Assembly: GCA_022821645.1 (NCBI GenBank)
Contig: JAJEDE010000013.1
Span: forward strand, 1 to 64,000
Source: Chloroflexota bacterium
Lineage (GTDB): Bacteria; Chloroflexota; UBA11872
Length of the DNA: 64,000 bases
Reading direction: 5' to 3'
Shown: piece after piece, positions 60,697 through 64,000 of the stretch
Layout: each line of letters starts with the position of its first letter
Numbering within the stretch: the stretch's first letter is position 1
Translations under genes and position numbers: made by a program
Notes under the pieces: generated by a model
Seen by the model: the letters and a program-made list of their open reading frames with translations, nothing else
The model's database searches: none
What the model was told of the DNA's origin: nothing

Positions 60697-61122
60697 CTAA
60701 CCCGCTGCGGAGTCGGCGCGCCCTGCCACGCCGATGGGACCGCGCTTTGCCGGAACCAGCGCCACCGGCCTGGGAATCAGCCACTCCGCTCCAAGCTTTG
60801 TCGCTCCCTGGATTCGGCCATCTGCGGCCAGCTGCCGCACCCGCCGTTCCGAGACGCCCAACTCAGCGGCTGCCTGCCGCACCGTGACGTTCGCCACGTC
60901 ATGGGCGGGGGACTCGGATGCCAGCTCGAACTCGACCGGGCTCGGCTGCTTCAGCGTGCTCATCTCGTGAATCAGGAACCCGATCACCTCACCGTCATCG
61001 TCCAGCCGCTTGAGGATGCGCTCGTCGTCGGTGGGGGAGAAGTACCCCTCCCTGAACGCCCACAGGACTTCCAGCATGTCGCCTTCGTCGTCGTACCAGA
61101 CGGACACTTTTCTGCTGCTCAT
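60697..61122 (-). CDS. DUF2283 protein with C-terminal HTH, probable antitoxin
   Basis: 141 residues. The N-terminal half (SVWYDDEGDMLEVLW to GEVIGFLIHEMSTL) is DUF2283. The C-terminal half (VTVRQAAAELGVSERRVRQL to EWLIPRPV) is an excisionase/MerR-like helix-turn-helix. It is downstream of, and overlaps as ATGA with, the PBECR-like gene. A DUF2283-HTH fusion beside a small nuclease-like protein suggests an autoregulating antitoxin. Confidence 0.7.
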   Translation of the reverse strand: MSSRKVSVWYDDEGDMLEVLWAFREGYFSPTDDERILKRLDDDGEVIGFLIHEMSTLKQPSPVEFELASESPAHDVANVTVRQAAAELGVSERRVRQLAADGRIQGATKLGAEWLIPRPVALVPAKRGPIGVAGRADSAAG

Positions 61123-61430
61123 GCTGATGCTCCCTTGATACTGCGCGCGAGATAGCCGGTGAGAATGAAGCCGTAGGTCTTTTCCCGCTTGACCACCAGG
61201 CAGACGTACCGGTTTTTGCCCCGCAGATCCGGGTAGAGCCGGTCGTAGAGCCTTATCGATTGACTGGATCGCGAGGGCCGAACCGCATCCGGATCAGCGA
61301 GGGTCTCGGCGAGCCGATGCATCTGGAAGGCCATTTCCGGATGTCTCCGCAGAATGTGCCGAAGCCGCTCATCCGTAAGCCGAACTTCGATTCCACGCTC
61401 ATCGGCGAATCGTCGCAGGCCGATCTCCAT
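61119..61430 (-). CDS. Small PBECR-like (RelE/Barnase superfamily-type) protein, probable toxin
   Basis: 103 residues. The pattern [20 protein letters not shown], then [40 protein letters not shown] is that of small PBECR/DUF4258-like nuclease domains (H-I-x(3)-H-P ... P-D-x-V ... Y-x-x-L). The toxin precedes the antitoxin here. Function is inferred only from pattern and neighbourhood. Confidence 0.6.
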   Translation of the reverse strand: MEIGLRRFADERGIEVRLTDERLRHILRRHPEMAFQMHRLAETLADPDAVRPSRSSQSIRLYDRLYPDLRGKNRYVCLVVKREKTYGFILTGYLARSIKGASA

Positions 61431-61439
61431 CGGCGATTA

Positions 61440-61471
61440 CTATGCCGGCAAGTATACCTATATCGGCATAG
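61440..61471. promoter_or_regulatory. Inverted repeat upstream of the PBECR-like/DUF2283 pair
   Basis: CTATGCCG and CGGCATAG form an 8-bp inverted repeat with a 16-nt spacer. The spacer holds TATACT on the minus strand (61456-61451), a -10 candidate ~21 nt from the start codon at 61430. A likely autoregulatory operator. Confidence 0.6.
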
Positions 61472-61667
61472 CATCGTGGTGCGTGCCCGCAGATTGACGA
61501 CTCAACGTTCGTCCCGAGCCGGTCGTTGGCATGCCGAAGAGCTGGGTCCCAGTCTTGGGAAGCTCGCGTTGCACCCGATCCCGGCACAGGAGCCCAGATC
61601 CACCAGAACCGACGATCACCCCACAACCGCTCCGCGCTTCTCCTTGCAGGTGGTGTATTGTTGGTGT

Positions 61668-61877
61668 ATGTCACGCACAAACATTGATATTGACGACCGC
61701 GCCTGCGCTGAAGTCATGCGTCAATACCGGCTTCCCACCAAGCGCGCCGCCGTCAACTTCGCCCTGCGCACCCTGGCGGCGGAACCGTTGTCGGCGGACG
61801 ATGCCCGCGCCCTGCGCGGCAGCGGCTGGGACGGCGACCTTGAGGCCATGCGTGCTGACCGACCGTCGTGGTCCTGA
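61668..61877 (+). CDS. vapB: VapB-type antitoxin
   Basis: 69 residues. Ribbon-helix-helix start [20 protein letters not shown] with [17 protein letters not shown], typical of VapB family antitoxins. A TGTATT hexamer lies 8 nt before the ATG, so the transcript may be leaderless. The toxin gene overlaps its 3' end by 10 nt. Confidence 0.9.
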   Translation: MSRTNIDIDDRACAEVMRQYRLPTKRAAVNFALRTLAAEPLSADDARALRGSGWDGDLEAMRADRPSWS

Positions 61878-62257
61878 TCGACAGCTCCGCCTGGGTCGAG
61901 TTTCTGCGCGATACGGGATCTCCCGCCTGCTGCGAAGTCGACGAACTGCTGGACCAGGAAATCGCCATTTGCGACCCCATCCGCATGGACGTGCTGGCCG
62001 GCGCGCGCGACGAGGCCCACCTCCGGAACCTCCGTCGCCTATTGGCGCGAGCGGTCATCCTCCCAATGCGTCCGACCGACTACGAGGATGCCGCCGCCCT
62101 GTATCGCCGCTGCCGTCGACAAGGCGCCACCGTCCGCAAGCTGATCGACTGCCTCATCGCCGCCGTCGCCATTCGTACCCAGACCCCAATACTCCACCAG
62201 GACGCCGACTTTCAAACCCTCACCATTTACACCAACCTCCAGACTCACAACCCCTAA
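61868..62257 (+). CDS. vapC: VapC PIN-domain toxin
   Basis: 129 residues from a GTG. PIN-domain acidic residues are in [49 protein letters not shown] and QDADFQTL. VapC cleaves specific RNAs until bound by VapB. Complete and intact. Confidence 0.95.
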   Translation: MVLIDSSAWVEFLRDTGSPACCEVDELLDQEIAICDPIRMDVLAGARDEAHLRNLRRLLARAVILPMRPTDYEDAAALYRRCRRQGATVRKLIDCLIAAVAIRTQTPILHQDADFQTLTIYTNLQTHNP

Positions 62258-62376
62258 CGCATCACTTCCTCCCACCCCGTCCTTGCTTCCGAATGCCCGC
62301 GCATAGCAACCCTTTCCGACCCCATCTGGACCGATACCAGGCCAACGCACCCAGTCGTCCAGCGCGCAAGGGCCCT

Positions 62377-62483
62377 GGATGTGTAAACCATGTGTCCGAA
62401 CGCGTGTAAACGATGTCCCCGGTCTGCACAGGCTGGAAGGGATGGACCAGTACGAGATGCTGGGGTACGCCCGCGAGGGCTGA
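62377..62483 (+). mobile_element. Remnant of an insertion-sequence end
   Basis: Two copies of GTGTAAAC[c/g]ATGT (62381-62393 and 62404-62416) lie before CCCCGGTCT. Then ATGGACCAGTACGAGATGCT encodes MDQYEM, which soon stops at 62483. Repeated GTGTAAAC boxes followed by an MDQYE-type transposase start resemble the left end of IS21/IS481-class elements. No transposase body remains. Confidence 0.45.
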
Positions 62484-62513
62484 CGCTACAGATCATCTGC
62501 CGGGAAGTGAGAA

Positions 62514-63650
62514 ATGCAGGCGGATAGCGATGGCTCAACGGATTGGTCTGGCATTCCGCGTCTAACCTCACAGGCCACCGGCCTCCACAACCCGCCGGCC
62601 TGGCTGCGAGACCAAGTCGTTCGCTATGTGGCGAGGGTTGAAGCGCCGGCGGGTGATTCGCTGCCGTTCCGCGAGAATCCGGAGTCCGGCGCCCCGGCCG
62701 ACATCGAGACGACCATCTGGGCGCTGGTGGCCCTGCGGCAGGTGGGGGCGGAGGACGCGATCGCGCGGGTACGACCGCGGGCGCTGGCGGCGCTGCATGC
62801 GGCCTTCAACCCGGAGCTGGGGATTTATGAGCCGACATTGACCCAGATCGGCGGCGGGCCGGGTTCGTGGCGGATGCACTTTGACGCGGTGGTGCGAATT
62901 GGGTTCGAGCTATTGGGTGAGCCGGCGCGGCCCTTTCCGCGTGGATTGGATCGCCTCTCCGACCTGCCGTGGACGCCGGTCGGCAAGGAGGCCTGGCGGG
63001 GCTGGCTGGACCGGGCCTGGGCCGAAGATCCGCGCGGCGCCGCCAAGGCGGCGTTTCAATACCTGTGGTTTTACACGCGGTTCGCGGGCTGCGATCACGT
63101 TGACGACCTGGACGATCAGGGCCGGCAGGTGCTGGCCTATATGGAGGCGCGCCGAGACCCGGCCAGCGGGTTCATCGGGATGGGGCCGGGCGTGGCGTTG
63201 GGCTGGGCGATGCGCGGGTACCGGAACCTGGCGCTGAACCTGCTGTGGCCGCTGGGGGTGGACGAGCCGGCGTTTGAGCGCATGATCGACGCCACCCTGG
63301 CCTGCCGGCGGTCCGACGGGCTGTTCCACGACGGCGGGATGTGCGCCAACATGGACGCCGTTCACCTGCTGGCCGAGTACGGGCGGCGCAGCTCGTACCG
63401 CTACACCGAGGCCATCGAGTCCACCCGCCGCTGCATCGGCGCGATGTTTGGTCGCCTGGCCTCGCCGGATGGCGGCTTCTGGTACGAGTTGGCGGAACGC
63501 GACGCCACCGATCCGGCCGAGATTCGCACCACCAATGGCTTGGCCTTCGCGCTCTTCAGCCTCCACTACTGGCAGGCGCTGGATCCCGATGCTCGCGCGG
63601 ATCTGGGGGCGGCGCTGTCGAATGCCGGGGCAATGCGGACGCGACATTGA
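62514..63650 (+). CDS. Alpha-helical protein with toroid-like repeats, unknown function
   Basis: 378 residues. Regular helical pairs (ADIETTIWALVALRQVGAED, AALHAAFNPELGIYEPTLTQ, GRQVLAYMEARRDPASGFIG, MIDATLACRRSDGLFHDGGM, TRRCIGAMFGRLASPDGGFW) have the D/S-G-x-F/W spacing of alpha/alpha-barrel (prenyltransferase or heparinase-like) folds. No signal peptide or catalytic motif is recognised. The function is unknown. Confidence 0.7.
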   Translation: MQADSDGSTDWSGIPRLTSQATGLHNPPAWLRDQVVRYVARVEAPAGDSLPFRENPESGAPADIETTIWALVALRQVGAEDAIARVRPRALAALHAAFNPELGIYEPTLTQIGGGPGSWRMHFDAVVRIGFELLGEPARPFPRGLDRLSDLPWTPVGKEAWRGWLDRAWAEDPRGAAKAAFQYLWFYTRFAGCDHVDDLDDQGRQVLAYMEARRDPASGFIGMGPGVALGWAMRGYRNLALNLLWPLGVDEPAFERMIDATLACRRSDGLFHDGGMCANMDAVHLLAEYGRRSSYRYTEAIESTRRCIGAMFGRLASPDGGFWYELAERDATDPAEIRTTNGLAFALFSLHYWQALDPDARADLGAALSNAGAMRTRH

Positions 63651-63698
63651 CGCTGACATTGTCGCGTGAGAAAATGCCTAATAACAGGTTTGGATGAC

Positions 63699-63735
63699 GC
63701 GACAGTCAGAGTGACATTGTCGCACTGACTGTCGC
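63699..63735. promoter_or_regulatory. 11-bp inverted repeat upstream of the Fic gene
   Basis: GCGACAGTCAG and CTGACTGTCGC are perfectly complementary with a 15-nt spacer. The spacer contains TGACATTGTCGC, which also occurs at 63654-63665. Likely an operator between the unknown gene and fic. Confidence 0.6.
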
Positions 63736-63751
63736 TCGAAACGGAGCAAAG

Positions 63752-64000
63752 GTGCCCCAGTGGGATGTTCACTTCAACGTTCGAGTTCGTAGTGATGAGC
63801 CGAGGTTAGTTCGGGCGATTGAGCGCTCGCGTGCCATTGCCGAGACGATTCGCGGAGTTCCGGTCATCGTGGGTGTACGCAGAAGACTCAATGCCCTGAA
63901 CATCGCGCGTGCCGTGCGAGGCACTGCCGCAATTGAAGGCACGCGGATCTCTGAGACCGAGGCACTTGAGGTCTTGGAGGCCGCTCCGGACCAACGCGTA
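63752..64000 (+). CDS. Fic-domain protein, N-terminal part (3' truncated by the window)
   Basis: 83 residues from a GTG with GGAG seven bases upstream, open to the end. The segment NALNIARAVRGTAAIEGTRI, then SETEALEVLE, is the typical N-terminal helix pair of Fic (adenylyltransferase) proteins carrying the inhibitory or family motif (S/T)xAIEG. The catalytic HPFxxGNGR would lie beyond the window. Confidence 0.8.
   Translation, partial: MPQWDVHFNVRVRSDEPRLVRAIERSRAIAETIRGVPVIVGVRRRLNALNIARAVRGTAAIEGTRISETEALEVLEAAPDQRV

Overview
This 64 kb window is dense, high-G+C bacterial chromosome. The 16S rRNA stands alone (41082-42603), with no 23S or 5S gene after it. That unlinked arrangement, the general 16S character, the abundance of DUF3179 proteins and the gene content (GH113-like hydrolase, TM0106 nuclease-helicase, threonine synthase beside a ThiS/MoaD protein) suggest a Chloroflexota member, perhaps Dehalococcoidia/SAR202-like. 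This assignment is inference and needs a 16S tree. Start codons are mixed (ATG, GTG, TTG, apparently some CTG), and many neighbours overlap as ATGA, GTGA, TGATG or CTGA.

Layout, first half. 1-5.9 kb: the tail of an error-prone DNA polymerase, a membrane protein, a large TM0106-type nuclease-helicase and an AbrB-like protein. 6-23 kb: an RsmC-like methyltransferase, a zinc alcohol dehydrogenase, recA, a universal stress protein, a PRPP synthetase-like gene, gamma-glutamyltranspeptidase, two tandem DUF3179 Tat lipoproteins, an ABC exporter, a peroxiredoxin, an AIM24 protein, an HpcH aldolase, malate dehydrogenase and a hidden selenoprotein (UGA-encoded peroxiredoxin-like protein, 20557-21015 minus). 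A glutaredoxin-like gene and an ImmA/IrrE-DUF4411 toxin-antitoxin (TA) pair follow. 23.4-28.4 kb: a translation operon on the minus strand, rpmI-rplT-rRNA methyltransferase-pheS-pheT. 28.5-40.4 kb: housekeeping and catabolic genes, including an orphan NuoE-NuoF pair, folC, a sulfur-carrier protein and threonine synthase.

Layout, second half. 41-43.5 kb is an RNA block: 16S rRNA, RNase P RNA and initiator tRNA-fMet. 43.6-48.6 kb: HicAB, a third DUF3179 protein, a Tat lipoprotein, lgt with a consensus parS site inside its 3' end, and a TumA/TumE-like TA pair. 48.7-50.7 kb: two dehydrogenases. 50.7-55.05 kb: an AT-richer island with a 36-nt perfect palindrome/promoter, an Mrr_N winged-helix protein, an 829-aa GHKL ATPase and a convergent DNA methyltransferase. 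It looks like an atypical MORC/MutL-like restriction or phage-defence system without a recognisable nuclease. 55-64 kb: D-2-hydroxyacid dehydrogenase, GNAT, 5'-3' exonuclease, HAD, phosphoesterase and methyltransferase genes. Then come a DUF2283/PBECR-like pair, VapBC, an insertion-sequence remnant, an unknown alpha-helical protein and the start of a Fic protein.

Themes: seven or so TA-type loci; at least four Tat/lipobox lipoproteins with the Lgt that would modify them; redox proteins clustered at 17-21.5 kb. The strongest discoveries are the UGA selenoprotein with a correctly placed SECIS-like hairpin, the GHKL/Mrr_N/methyltransferase island, the repeated CTG starts in CTGA junctions and the parS site.
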